Below, piece after piece: positions 34,510 through 42,081 of a DNA stretch of 64,000 bases. The notes beneath the pieces are model-generated. The model had not been told where the DNA came from, did not search any database, and saw only the letters and a list, made by a program, of their open reading frames with translations. Source of the stretch: Thermobifida halotolerans (lineage in GTDB: Bacteria; Actinomycetota; Actinomycetes; Streptosporangiales; Streptosporangiaceae). Numbering within the stretch: the first letter of the stretch is position 1; every line of letters begins with the position of its first letter. Made by a program: the position numbers and the translations under genes. The DNA is taken from the NCBI RefSeq assembly GCF_003574835.2, contig NZ_CP063196.1, positions 4,216,001-4,280,000 of the forward strand. Direction: 5' to 3'.

Positions 34510-34723
34510 CGAAACACGTCTTTCCACCGGATACGCCGCTCGCGCGGCCGCGGGGGCCATCGCCCGGGGGCGGTGGCCTGATCGTCGACGACGAGAGTAG
34601 TTCATCCGCCGCACGGGGTTCCTCCGGTTTCCGGCAACACGGCGCCGTTCCGCCGCCTCCGGCGCGCATCTTCCGGGCGCTCTCGGGCAGTCGTCGGGTG
34701 TCCAGAGAAATCGGGAGGTAAGC

Positions 34724-35005
34724 ATGGAGATCGGCGGTGGATTCTTCGGCACCATCATCAGTGCCCTCGTCGTCGGCCTGATCGTCGGTGCGCTCGGACG
34801 GCTCATCGTCCCGGGCAAGCAGGACATGCCCATCTGGTTGACGATTGTCATCGGCATCATCGCAGCCCTGCTCGGAACCGCGATCATGGCGAGCTTCACC
34901 GGTTCCTTCTGGCTGATCCTGATCGTGCAGGTGCTCCTGGCAGCGGCCGGCGTCTACCTCGTCTCGATGATGCGCGGCAGGCGGCGTCGGCAGACCCCCG
35001 TCTGA
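34724..35005 (+). CDS. GlsB/YeaQ/YmgE-family stress membrane protein
   Basis: A 93-aa protein with three hydrophobic helices and Gly-rich packing: FFGTIISALVVGLIVGALGRLIVPG, MPIWLTIVIGIIAALLGTAIM, and FWLILIVQVLLAAAGVYLVSMM, then a basic tail (RGRRRRQ). The GALGRLIVPGKQ segment is the family signature. GGGAGG precedes the ATG. Members are induced by general stress in many bacteria. Monocistronic, ended by the hairpin at 35047-35072. Confidence 0.88.
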   Translation: MEIGGGFFGTIISALVVGLIVGALGRLIVPGKQDMPIWLTIVIGIIAALLGTAIMASFTGSFWLILIVQVLLAAAGVYLVSMMRGRRRRQTPV

Positions 35006-35046
35006 CACATCCCCCAGCACCCGGAGTGGGTTTCCGGACACACCAC

Positions 35047-35072
35047 GAGCCCGCGGCTTCGGCCGCGGGCTC
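35047..35072 (+). terminator. Terminator of the glsB-type gene
   Basis: GAGCCCGCGGC (35047-35057), loop TTCG, GCCGCGGGCTC (35062-35072), followed by TTCCGTT. An 11-bp perfect stem with a UUCG tetraloop. Confidence 0.88.
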
Positions 35073-35219
35073 TTCCGTTATGCGAAGAAAATCAACTTTC
35101 GTCGTTTTTGGTGATGGACCGGACCCGACCCAACGGAAGAATCAGCGATAGTGCGGGACCGTATCCCACATGTCCGCACCATCGCACCCCAACCTTCTCT
35201 GACCTTGGGAAATCCCCCT

Positions 35220-36698
35220 ATGTCTCTCTTCCTGTCCCCGGGCCGCCGCAACGGACTCTCCCGGTCCCGCGGGGCCGCCGCCGTCAGCGCCTCGACCGCG
35301 GCCCTGCTGGCCTTCGGCTTCTGCGCGGCCCCCGCCGCCCTGGCCGCCCCCATCACCGTCAACCCCGTCTCCGGCAACCACGGCTTCCTCGTGATGACCG
35401 AAGCCGAGGCCATGCTCGCCAACGGCCGCTCCGAGGGTCCCGTCGCGGTGGGCGGAGACCTGGAGTTCATGGACTACAGCGTGGCCACGGCCACCGCCGG
35501 ATCGTTCGTGGCCCCCGGCGACGACCAGCCGTCGGCCCTGGTGGTCGGCGGCACGGTCGGCACCGCGCTGTCCGGAGGCGACCTCGAGGTCCGCAACGGC
35601 GGCTACGTCAAGATCGGCGACCTCGGCGACGCCACGGTCGAGACCATCGACACGCACACGGCCATCTCCCTCACCGGTGAGGGCAGCGCGCGCATCACCC
35701 TCACCACCCAGCAGCCGCAGGAGTCGGTCCAGGGCTCCCCGATCGACTTCGCGGCGGCCTTCGCCGAGTACCGCACCCGCTCGGCCGCCCTGGCCTCCTG
35801 CGAATCCACCGTGGTACCGATCGACACCGACGGTGGGGAGCCCTTCGGCGACTTCCCCATGGCCGAGCGCACCGCCCGGATCGTCCTGGAGCAGGGCAGG
35901 CAGAACGTCTGGAACGTCTCCGCCGAGGACCTGTCCAGCCTCATGGGCATCGAGTTCGGCGACGTCACGCCCAGCGCCGACACCCCCCTGGTGATCAACG
36001 TGCTGCTCCCCGAGGGGAGCGAGGAGGACGCCTCCTTCCTGTTCGTCCCGCCCATGACCGGGGTCGGAGCGGCGGAGGCCCCCTACATCCTGTACAACGT
36101 CTCCGGCGCCCACAACCTGCTCCTCGGCAGCGCGGGGGAGGCTCTGCCGGGCACCGTGTTCGCGCCCGAGGCCACCGTTGTCGCGCTTCTGGAGAGCGGC
36201 CTGCGGGGCAACGCCATCGCCAAGCGCTTCGGGGTCTTCTTCCCCGAGGATGTGGTTCTGACCGAGGAGACGGAGACGGTCGAGGAGTTCCAGGCCCTCG
36301 AGGAAGAAGCGACTCAGGGGGAAGCGGAGGAGCAGTTGGAGGAGGTGGAGAGGGTCCGTAACACGCTGTACAACGTCCCCTTCGCCGCCGAACTGGAACT
36401 GTGCGGCACGGAGGCCCCCGACACCGGCTCCGGAGACGGCGGGCAGGACGGACAGGACGGGCAGGAGACCGGAGGCGGCGGGACCACTCCCCCGCCGGGC
36501 GAGGGAGGCCAGGACTCCACCCCCTCCCCGACCCCCGTCGCGGACGGCCCGAAACCCGGTGACACCACCGACCACAAGGACGACGGCGGCCTCCCGGTCA
36601 CCGGCGCCAGCCTCGTCGGCCTGATCGCCGCCGCCGTCACCGCCGTCCTCGGAGGCGCCGCCGCCCTCGTCCTGGCCCGCCGCCGCAGGAACGCCTGA
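35220..36698 (+). CDS. Choice-of-anchor-A domain surface protein with LPVTG sorting signal
   Basis: A 492-aa secreted protein. A signal peptide spans residues 1-~45 (basic start, ALLAFGFCAAPAALAAP). The choice-of-anchor-A domain occupies ~45-400 (HGFLVMTEAEAMLANGRSEGPVAVGGDL; ADTPLVINVLLPEG; LYNVSGAHNLLLG; LPGTVFAPEATVVALLESGLRGNAI). A Gly/Pro/Thr-rich spacer follows, then LPVTG, a hydrophobic helix and RRRRNA, a sortase signal that would link it to peptidoglycan. The acidic run VEEFQALEEEATQGEAEEQ inside the domain is unusual. ATG 35220 is chosen by signal-peptide position; the ribosome site is weak. Confidence 0.85.
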   Translation: MSLFLSPGRRNGLSRSRGAAAVSASTAALLAFGFCAAPAALAAPITVNPVSGNHGFLVMTEAEAMLANGRSEGPVAVGGDLEFMDYSVATATAGSFVAPGDDQPSALVVGGTVGTALSGGDLEVRNGGYVKIGDLGDATVETIDTHTAISLTGEGSARITLTTQQPQESVQGSPIDFAAAFAEYRTRSAALASCESTVVPIDTDGGEPFGDFPMAERTARIVLEQGRQNVWNVSAEDLSSLMGIEFGDVTPSADTPLVINVLLPEGSEEDASFLFVPPMTGVGAAEAPYILYNVSGAHNLLLGSAGEALPGTVFAPEATVVALLESGLRGNAIAKRFGVFFPEDVVLTEETETVEEFQALEEEATQGEAEEQLEEVERVRNTLYNVPFAAELELCGTEAPDTGSGDGGQDGQDGQETGGGGTTPPPGEGGQDSTPSPTPVADGPKPGDTTDHKDDGGLPVTGASLVGLIAAAVTAVLGGAAALVLARRRRNA

Positions 36699-36718
36699 CC
36701 CCACGTCACGGCGCGGTA

Positions 36719-36748
36719 CCGGGGGCCCGGCGACCGCCGGGCCCCCGG
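36719..36748 (+). terminator. Terminator of the LPVTG protein gene
   Basis: CCGGGGGCCCGGCG (36719-36732) pairs with CGCCGGGCCCCCGG (36735-36748), with GCGCG/CGCGC outside. It lies 20 bp beyond the stop. Confidence 0.85.
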
Positions 36749-36886
36749 CGCGCTTCCTCTCACCCGCCACCACCACCGGATTGGACAAAGAGCAAAAAAC
36801 TGGGACGGGACTGCCGTTCCGGGGCGTTATCACCCGATTACCGGGTAGCCGTCTTCACGTGTGACCGGTGCGACGCCCAGGAATTG

Positions 36887-37396
36887 GTGATGCCCATGAG
36901 CGATGACGCCCGAGGCCCTATCCAGGCGACGCGGACCTTCCCCGGAACGGCCGAGAACTGCGGCAGGGCACGTTCCTGGGTCCGCTCCCTGACCCTTCCC
37001 TACCCAGACGTCCGCGACTCGGTGGAACTGGTCGCCAGTGAACTCTTCACCAACGCGATCAGACACACGCGGTCAGGAGATCCAGGAGGGTTGGTCCAGA
37101 TGACACTCAGCACCGAGGACGACCCTCCGACGCTCCTGCGTCTGGAGATCACCGACGGGGGCCTGAGAACGGACCTCCCCAAACAGGTGGCCCACGCCCT
37201 CCTGCCGCCCAGTGACGCGCAGAGCGGCCGCGGCCTGTTCATCGCCTCTGTGCTGTCACGCGCCTGGGGACGCTTCCCCGCCCACGGCAACGGCGACCAC
37301 CTGTCAGGCGCCGCCCTCGGACCGCACAGCGGTTCCATGACCACCTGGGTGGAGTTCTCCCTCCACCCGGAACTGGAGATGGCCGGAAGCCGATGA
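36887..37396 (+). CDS. HATPase_c_2 anti-sigma-type ATP-binding protein
   Basis: A 169-aa GHKL-type protein of the RsbW/SpoIIAB-like group abundant in actinomycetes. Seen: VELVASELFTNAIRHTRSGDPG with the N-box (E-LFTNAIRH), LRLEITDGG (D-x-G box), and SGRGLFIASVLSRAWG (G2 box). ATG 36887 is chosen because AGGA lies seven bases upstream. Such proteins phosphorylate anti-sigma antagonists or regulators; the partner is not adjacent. The last six codons and the stop are part of a perfect hairpin (37376-37414). Confidence 0.82.
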   Translation: MMPMSDDARGPIQATRTFPGTAENCGRARSWVRSLTLPYPDVRDSVELVASELFTNAIRHTRSGDPGGLVQMTLSTEDDPPTLLRLEITDGGLRTDLPKQVAHALLPPSDAQSGRGLFIASVLSRAWGRFPAHGNGDHLSGAALGPHSGSMTTWVEFSLHPELEMAGSR

Positions 37397-37414
37397 TCGG
37401 CTTCCGGCCATCTC
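37376..37414 (+). terminator. Terminator hairpin with the stop codon as its loop
   Basis: Perfect 18-bp arms at 37376-37393 and 37397-37414; the loop is exactly TGA, the stop codon of the HATPase gene. The last six codons (EMAGSR) form the 5' arm. A ribosome at the stop would keep the hairpin open, so terminator formation may respond to translation. Confidence 0.8.
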
Positions 37415-37439
37415 TGTGCGGCGCAACCGCGGACGAAGA

Positions 37440-37471
37440 GCCGGGGACCTGTCCACCCGACGGTCCCCGGC
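37440..37471 (-). terminator. Terminator of the camelysin-like operon
   Basis: GCCGGGGACC (37440-37449) pairs with GGTCCCCGGC (37462-37471). It lies a few bases past the stop of the last minus-strand subunit gene. Confidence 0.75.
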
Positions 37472-37475
37472 CTGT

Positions 37476-38078
37476 TCAGAGGGCCTGCGTCACGGTGGCG
37501 ACCAATCGGAACTCGGTGGTCGTCCCGGTGTAGGCCCCGGTGTCGTCCACGCCGACGAACCGCAGCTTGAGGTAGAGGTCCCGGGTGGCTTCGACGGGCA
37601 GTTCACCCAGTTCCGAGGCGATGACGCGGCCGTCGGGTTCGAGATCGGTGGCGACCTGCCGCCAGACCAGCGCGGGGTCGTGCCAGTCCTGCCCCGGGTC
37701 GGCGCTGACCGCGACCTCCAGCACCCTGCTCAGCGGCCCGGCGCCGCCGGGGCCGTCGTCGGCGACCTCCACCGTCTCCAGGCTGCTGACCACTCCGGCA
37801 AGGTCCCCGGTGTTGCGCAGCGACACCGAGAACGCGCCCTCCGTCGGCCACATCAGGTCCGGGCCGACCTCGGAGAAGTCGACCAGGATCGGCTCCTGCC
37901 CCCCGGAGGAAGTGAACAGCTCCACGTCCAGACGCCCCGCCGAGATCGGCAGCGACCCCGCGGTGGTGTGCGCGGTGAACGCGGCCTGCGTGGTCACCAG
38001 CACCCCGCACACCGCCGTCGCCGCGGCGGCGACGCTGACCGCCACCAGCACCGGCTTGCGGAGCTTCATCCTCTTCAT
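37476..38078 (-). CDS. TasA/camelysin-like secreted protein (third in operon, divergent signal)
   Basis: A 200-aa secreted protein with a basic start (MKRMKLRKP), a hydrophobic core (VLVAVSVAAAATAVCGVLVTT) and a cleavage region QAAFTAHTTAG that only partly matches the SipW-type motif: F-T-A is kept, the preceding Y-A-Y is lost. The mature part is all-beta (GRLDVELF; FSVSLRNTGDLAGVVSSLETVEV; TRDLYLKLRFVG), the jelly-roll pattern of TasA/CalY. ATG at 38078 has GGGAG five bases upstream; a GTG overlapping the previous stop is less likely. Probably a minor subunit or tip/anchor of the surface structure. Confidence 0.75.
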   Translation of the reverse strand: MKRMKLRKPVLVAVSVAAAATAVCGVLVTTQAAFTAHTTAGSLPISAGRLDVELFTSSGGQEPILVDFSEVGPDLMWPTEGAFSVSLRNTGDLAGVVSSLETVEVADDGPGGAGPLSRVLEVAVSADPGQDWHDPALVWRQVATDLEPDGRVIASELGELPVEATRDLYLKLRFVGVDDTGAYTGTTTEFRLVATVTQAL

Positions 38079-38089
38079 CCGGACTCCCG

Positions 38090-38674
38090 TCACGCCTGAC
38101 CGAGACTGACGTCGAACACGAACTCGGTTTCGGCGCCCTGGAAGCGATTGTCGTACTCGGGGTCGCTGTCGGGCCACCGGAGTTGGAAGTGTAGTTCGCT
38201 GGACCCGCCCGGCCGGACCAGGGCGGGCCGCCCGGGCAGATGGTCGAGCACCGGTCCCGAGTCCAGTCCGATCCATCCGCTGCCGCGGGACCAGTTCGGG
38301 CCGCGGCCCTCGGCGGTGAGACTGTACCTGGCCTCCAGGGCCTCACTGAGGTTCGGCCGAGTGCCACCGGTGACCACGACGTCGATGGAGTCGATCAACG
38401 CGGGCAGCGAACCGGTGTTGCTGATCACCAGGGTGTAGGACTCGGTGGAGGAGGCGGGCCAGCGTCCCCCCGGAGCGGCCCCGCCGAGACCGACCAGCCC
38501 GCTGGCCCCGCCCGGACCGTGCTCGTCCACCTCCACCGTGAGGTCGCCCGCGGTGATCTGGCCGGGCTGGGAGACCGCGCTCGCGGAGAAGTAGGCGTAG
38601 GTCCCGCCGGCGGACAACAGCAGTGCCGCACTGGCCGTGGCGACGCCCAGGGCCAGAACGGTCCTCTTCCTCAT
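38090..38674 (-). CDS. TasA/camelysin-like secreted protein (second in operon)
   Basis: A 194-aa secreted protein. MRKRTVLALGV, a hydrophobic core, then GGTYAYFSASA, the SipW-dependent signal motif. The mature domain has SQPGQITAGDLTVEVDEHG, a Gly-rich loop (GPGGASGLVGLGGAAPGG), SYTLVISNTGSLPALIDSIDVVV, and SSELHFQLRWPDSD near the end; all are typical strands of the camelysin/TasA beta-sandwich. It ends 11 bp before the third subunit gene. Expected to be exported, cut by the SipW-type peptidase encoded at 41325, and assembled on the cell surface. Confidence 0.82.
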   Translation of the reverse strand: MRKRTVLALGVATASAALLLSAGGTYAYFSASAVSQPGQITAGDLTVEVDEHGPGGASGLVGLGGAAPGGRWPASSTESYTLVISNTGSLPALIDSIDVVVTGGTRPNLSEALEARYSLTAEGRGPNWSRGSGWIGLDSGPVLDHLPGRPALVRPGGSSELHFQLRWPDSDPEYDNRFQGAETEFVFDVSLGQA

Positions 38675-38755
38675 GCTCGCGCCTCATCTCCCCCGGGTTC
38701 CGGTGACCGTGGACGGCCCCGCACCGGGATTCCACCGGTGCGGGAGACACCACGG

Positions 38756-39382
38756 CTAGTTCCCCTGGTTGAACTGGTCCAGGTTCACCTGGAACTTGAA
38801 GGAGGTGGTCGCGTTCATGTACGGGTTGTCCTCTTCGGGACTGCCGTTGGGCCACTCGATCTGGAAGTAGACGTAGACGGAGCTGCCCGCGGGCACGAGC
38901 TTGATGCCGGGCAGGTTGTCCAGCCTGCCGCTGTCCAGCGGCTCGAAACCGGGGTTGCCGAACGAGCCGGGCTCGAAGTCGAGCTGCCTGACGACGGCGC
39001 GGATCTGCAACCGGTCGGCCAGGTTCGGGTCGCTGCCGGCCAGGTCGACGATCTCCAGGGAGTTGATCTCGCCGTCGATGCTGCCGGTGTTGGTGACCTT
39101 CATGCGGTACCACTTCTGACCGATGAAGGGGAAGGTCAGGTCCTCGACGTAGACGTCGCCCGGGGCGGCGTTGGTGACCTCCACCGGCTTGTTCGACACA
39201 CCGTGGCCGGACTGGTCGACGCGCACCTCCAGGTCACCGGCCTCGATCGACTGCTCGGCGGTCTGCGCGCTGTCGGTGAAGTAGGCGTAGGTGCCGCCGG
39301 TGATCGCCACCGCGGCGCCGATCACCGCCGCCGCACCCAAGCCCGCAACGAGTCTTTTGCTCTTGTTCATCCCGGTGGCCAC
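38756..39382 (-). CDS. TasA/camelysin-like secreted protein (first in operon)
   Basis: A 208-aa secreted protein with KSKRLVAGLGAAAVIGAAVAI and GGTYAYFTDSA, the clearest SipW-type signal of the three. The mature domain: QSIEAGDLEVRVDQSGHG, DLTFPFIGQKWYRMKVTNTGSIDGEINSLEIVDL, and SSVYVYFQIEWPNG. The GTG at 39382 is preferred because AAGGAAGG precedes it by six bases; the internal ATG four codons on lacks a site. First gene of the minus-strand subunit operon and probably the main subunit. Divergent from the SipW/regulator genes. Confidence 0.84.
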   Translation of the reverse strand: MATGMNKSKRLVAGLGAAAVIGAAVAITGGTYAYFTDSAQTAEQSIEAGDLEVRVDQSGHGVSNKPVEVTNAAPGDVYVEDLTFPFIGQKWYRMKVTNTGSIDGEINSLEIVDLAGSDPNLADRLQIRAVVRQLDFEPGSFGNPGFEPLDSGRLDNLPGIKLVPAGSSVYVYFQIEWPNGSPEEDNPYMNATTSFKFQVNLDQFNQGN

Positions 39383-39817
39383 GACGGCCCTTCCTTTCAC
39401 GCCGTTGTCGGCGAAGCTGGGGGAGGTTCGCAGGGCGAGCCGGAAGGCGGTGGCCCCGAGGGTGCGCCGGGTGACGGAAGCCGTACGCCGAACCGTCCCG
39501 TTGCCGTCTTCGTCGCTGTCGCGTCGACAGAGCGGGACCGTCAGGGGGATGTGACGCGGCTCCATGTCCAGAGACGCCCATCCAGCGGCGTTGCCGCCGT
39601 GGTGCGCGTTCTCCGCCACCGGGCCTTCCGGTTCTGCCGTGTAGAACTCTGCCGACGGGGACGGCCCCGGTCATCCCCAAAGTGAACGAAGTCGTTTCCC
39701 TCTTTTTTGGCGATGAGTCGCGGCCTCGCCCGGTGCAGTCTGGGTCAGCGACACCCGTAGTGGTCGTGGACGAGATCACCGCCCCGGCGATGCGACCCCG
39801 CTTCGAGGATCGAGAGC
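39383..39817. promoter_or_regulatory. Divergent control region of the surface-fibre locus
   Basis: 435 bp between the subunit operon (minus) and the Pro-rich/SipW genes (plus), with no credible gene. GTCGTTT at 39691 followed by a T-rich run and TTTGGCGATGA resembles GTCGTTTTTGGTGATGG at 35101-35117 upstream of the LPVTG protein gene; this may be a shared regulator site. An AT-rich patch at about 39675-39715 is a plausible promoter zone. Confidence 0.45.
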
Positions 39818-40315
39818 ATGAACGTGAACCGTGCTGACCGCGGCGTCGACGAGTCGACGCGACGGCCGGGCCCGTTGGCCGCGGCAGGCCGCCTCATCGG
39901 CCTGGTCGTGCTGTTCACCGCCGTGCTCCCCGCGGTCGCGCTGTCCCTGCCGTCCGCGGAGAGCACGGTCGCCGCCTTCACGGTGCGCGCCACCACGCCC
40001 GTCATCGAGGCGGTCGCTCCCACGCCCACGGCCTCTCCGAGCCCGTCGGCCTCCCCGTCGACGCTGTCGACTCCCGCACCGACCGCGACGCCCTCCCCCA
40101 CACCCTCCACGACACAGGAGCAGGAGGAGTACGACGACCCGGAGCTGTCCCCGCAGAGCCCCCAGAGCGATCCCTCGGGAACGGACGTCGAGGACCGCTC
40201 CCCCCGTTCGCCGGGGCACCACGGGTCCGAGAGCCCCCACAGCGGCATGAACCTGTACGGTTCGGACACGCCCTCCGTACGAGGGCCGAGAGGTGACGAC
40301 CTTGATCCGGCGTGA
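39818..40315 (+). CDS. Secreted/membrane-anchored Pro-Ser-Thr-rich protein
   Basis: A 165-aa protein: a charged start, one hydrophobic helix (RLIGLVVLFTAVLPAVALSLP) that may be a signal or anchor, then a short AAFTVRATTPVIEAV segment and a long low-complexity tail of Pro/Ser/Thr repeats (PTASPSPSASPST) and acidic/Ser stretches. AAFTVRA recalls the signal region of the third camelysin-like protein, so it could be SipW-processed. Its 3' end overlaps the next gene by 23 bp. Probably a wall-spanning or spacer protein. Confidence 0.65.
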   Translation: MNVNRADRGVDESTRRPGPLAAAGRLIGLVVLFTAVLPAVALSLPSAESTVAAFTVRATTPVIEAVAPTPTASPSPSASPSTLSTPAPTATPSPTPSTTQEQEEYDDPELSPQSPQSDPSGTDVEDRSPRSPGHHGSESPHSGMNLYGSDTPSVRGPRGDDLDPA

Positions 40316-41084
40316 ACCCTCCAGCCCCCGTTCGATCGCCGTGCGGACCGCCTCGTTCGTGCTGTGCCCCGTCCTCGTCCTCTCCTCCTCCGGTGCGCCC
40401 GCCCTCGCCGACCAGCAACCGCGCCCCGGAGGGGTGATCCGGGTCGGCGAGCAGGTGGACGTGAGTGGTCTGCACGGCGTCAACGTGTCCGACATCGCCC
40501 CCGGCTACCGGGAGTCCTGGCTGGTCACCGTGGCCAACGAGCGGAGCGAGTCGGTGACGCTCGGGGTACGGGTGGACGGGCTGGCCGACGACGACAACGG
40601 GTGCAACGACCCCGAGTCCCGGGTGGACGACTCCTGCGACGGCAGAGGGGAGTTGGGCGACCACCTGGAGCTGCACCTCGGCGTCCCGGACAACGTCCGC
40701 ATGTTCAGCGCGTCCCTGAACGAGGCGACGTCGGGCAGCGGCCAGGTCGTCACCGTTCCCGCGCGGGGCGAGGCCGAGGTGGTGCTCGGGTTGACACTGC
40801 CCGCCGCCACCGGAAACGAGGTCCAGACCGACTCGGTGGAGTTCGTCCTGGTCTGGCGGGCCGAGGCGGTCCCCGGCGCTTCGCCGGACTCCTCCGAGGA
40901 CGGTGTCGAACTGCGGTCGACAGTCGTGGGCGGCGGCGACTCCGCGAACCTGGCGCTGACCGGGGCGCGGGTCATGCTGCTGGTCGGACTGGCGATGGCA
41001 CTGGTCGCGGGCGGAACCCTGCTGTTCCTGGTGGTGGGGCGCGAGCGGGAGAAGCGGCCGACGGACCGGGCCGCCGACCGCTGA
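40293..41084 (+). CDS. Secreted protein with LALTG-type sorting signal
   Basis: A 263-aa protein with a signal peptide (TASFVLCPVLVLSSSGAPALAD), an all-beta domain (VIRVGEQVDVSGLHGVNVSDIAPGYRESWLVTVANERSESVTLGVRV; DDNGCNDPESRVDDSCDG with a likely disulfide; VEFVLVWRAEAV), then NLALTG, a 25-residue hydrophobic helix and REREKR. LAxTG is the recognition form used by class E sortases. The beta pattern is camelysin-like, so it may be the wall-anchored base of the fibre. GTG start inside the previous gene's end, giving translational coupling. Confidence 0.75.
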   Translation: MTTLIRREPSSPRSIAVRTASFVLCPVLVLSSSGAPALADQQPRPGGVIRVGEQVDVSGLHGVNVSDIAPGYRESWLVTVANERSESVTLGVRVDGLADDDNGCNDPESRVDDSCDGRGELGDHLELHLGVPDNVRMFSASLNEATSGSGQVVTVPARGEAEVVLGLTLPAATGNEVQTDSVEFVLVWRAEAVPGASPDSSEDGVELRSTVVGGGDSANLALTGARVMLLVGLAMALVAGGTLLFLVVGREREKRPTDRAADR

Positions 41085-41324
41085 GAGCGCTTCGGCCTTT
41101 GCCGCCCACGGGTGCGGTCCCTCTGGGAAAATCCAAAGACTGTGCGATACCTCCCCCTTCAATATCAATTCTCCGTAAAATTGCTGACGGGCGACACAAT
41201 CCGGTGCCGCTGTTTCCGTCCGTTCGACGCATCACGCGGGAACGGGCTCTCCGCCACACCGCCCGGATGCGGTCCCAGGCGGTGACCAGGCCCGCGAGGC
41301 ACACGAACGCGAAGGGGAGACCGC

Positions 41325-42035
41325 ATGGGCAACAGCCTCGATCCGCACGGTGGCGGCTCTCCGCCAACCGGTGACTCCCCCCGGAACGATCGGGAAGAGG
41401 GGCTGCCGGACCCCCGACCCAAGAGGCGTTCCGTGATTCTGCGCGTTCTCTCCGCGCTGTTCCGGGTCGTGGTGACGGTCCTCGTGCTCGCCGCGCTGGC
41501 GGTCGTCTTCTCGGTCTCGGTGCTGCCGCGCGTCACCGGGGCCCAGGCCCTGATCGTGCTCAGCGGAAGCATGGAGCCCGCGCTCCCGGTCGGTTCGGTC
41601 GCGATCGCCGGTCCTGTCGATCCCACCGAGATCGAGGTGGGCGACGTCATCACGTTCACCCACAGCGCCCCCGCCCAGACGGATGTCACCGACGCCCGGT
41701 CCGTCCCCCTGGTGACCCACCGGGTCATCGGCATCGAGGAGACCGCCGACGGTCGACTCTTCCACACCCGGGGCGACGCCAACACGGTCCCCGACGACCC
41801 CCCGGTGCCCGCCGCCGACGTCCGGGGGAGGCTGTGGTACCACATCCCCTACTTCGGCTACGCCCAGCAGGCCCTGGTCCAGGGACCGACGCTCGTGTTC
41901 GTTCTGGCCGGTCTGCTCCTCGTCTTCGGCGTCTGGCTGCTCAGCGTGGCCCTCAGCGACGACGAGTCGTCCGAGAAGAAGGAACGGCGGGCGACGACGC
42001 ACCACACGACGGAGGACGGGGACGCGTCCCGATGA
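41325..42035 (+). CDS. sipW: SipW-type (ER-type) signal peptidase I
   Basis: A 236-aa integral membrane protease that removes signal peptides from dedicated substrates such as TasA/camelysin proteins. TM1 is at ~40-65 (VVVTVLVLAALAVVFSVSVLP), IVLSGSMEPALPVGS carries the nucleophilic Ser, THRVIGIE has His in place of the bacterial Lys general base (the ER/SipW type), FHTRGDANTVPDD holds the catalytic Asp region, and the C-terminal TM is LVFVLAGLLLVFGVWLLSVAL. A charged tail follows. Starts after AGGGGAGACCGC. Its substrates are almost certainly the three proteins encoded divergently at 37.5-39.4 kb. Confidence 0.9.
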   Translation: MGNSLDPHGGGSPPTGDSPRNDREEGLPDPRPKRRSVILRVLSALFRVVVTVLVLAALAVVFSVSVLPRVTGAQALIVLSGSMEPALPVGSVAIAGPVDPTEIEVGDVITFTHSAPAQTDVTDARSVPLVTHRVIGIEETADGRLFHTRGDANTVPDDPPVPAADVRGRLWYHIPYFGYAQQALVQGPTLVFVLAGLLLVFGVWLLSVALSDDESSEKKERRATTHHTTEDGDASR

Positions 42036-42081
42036 CGAGTCGTGTTCCGGCCCTCTCCCTGTGTCGAAGGACGGTTGCACC

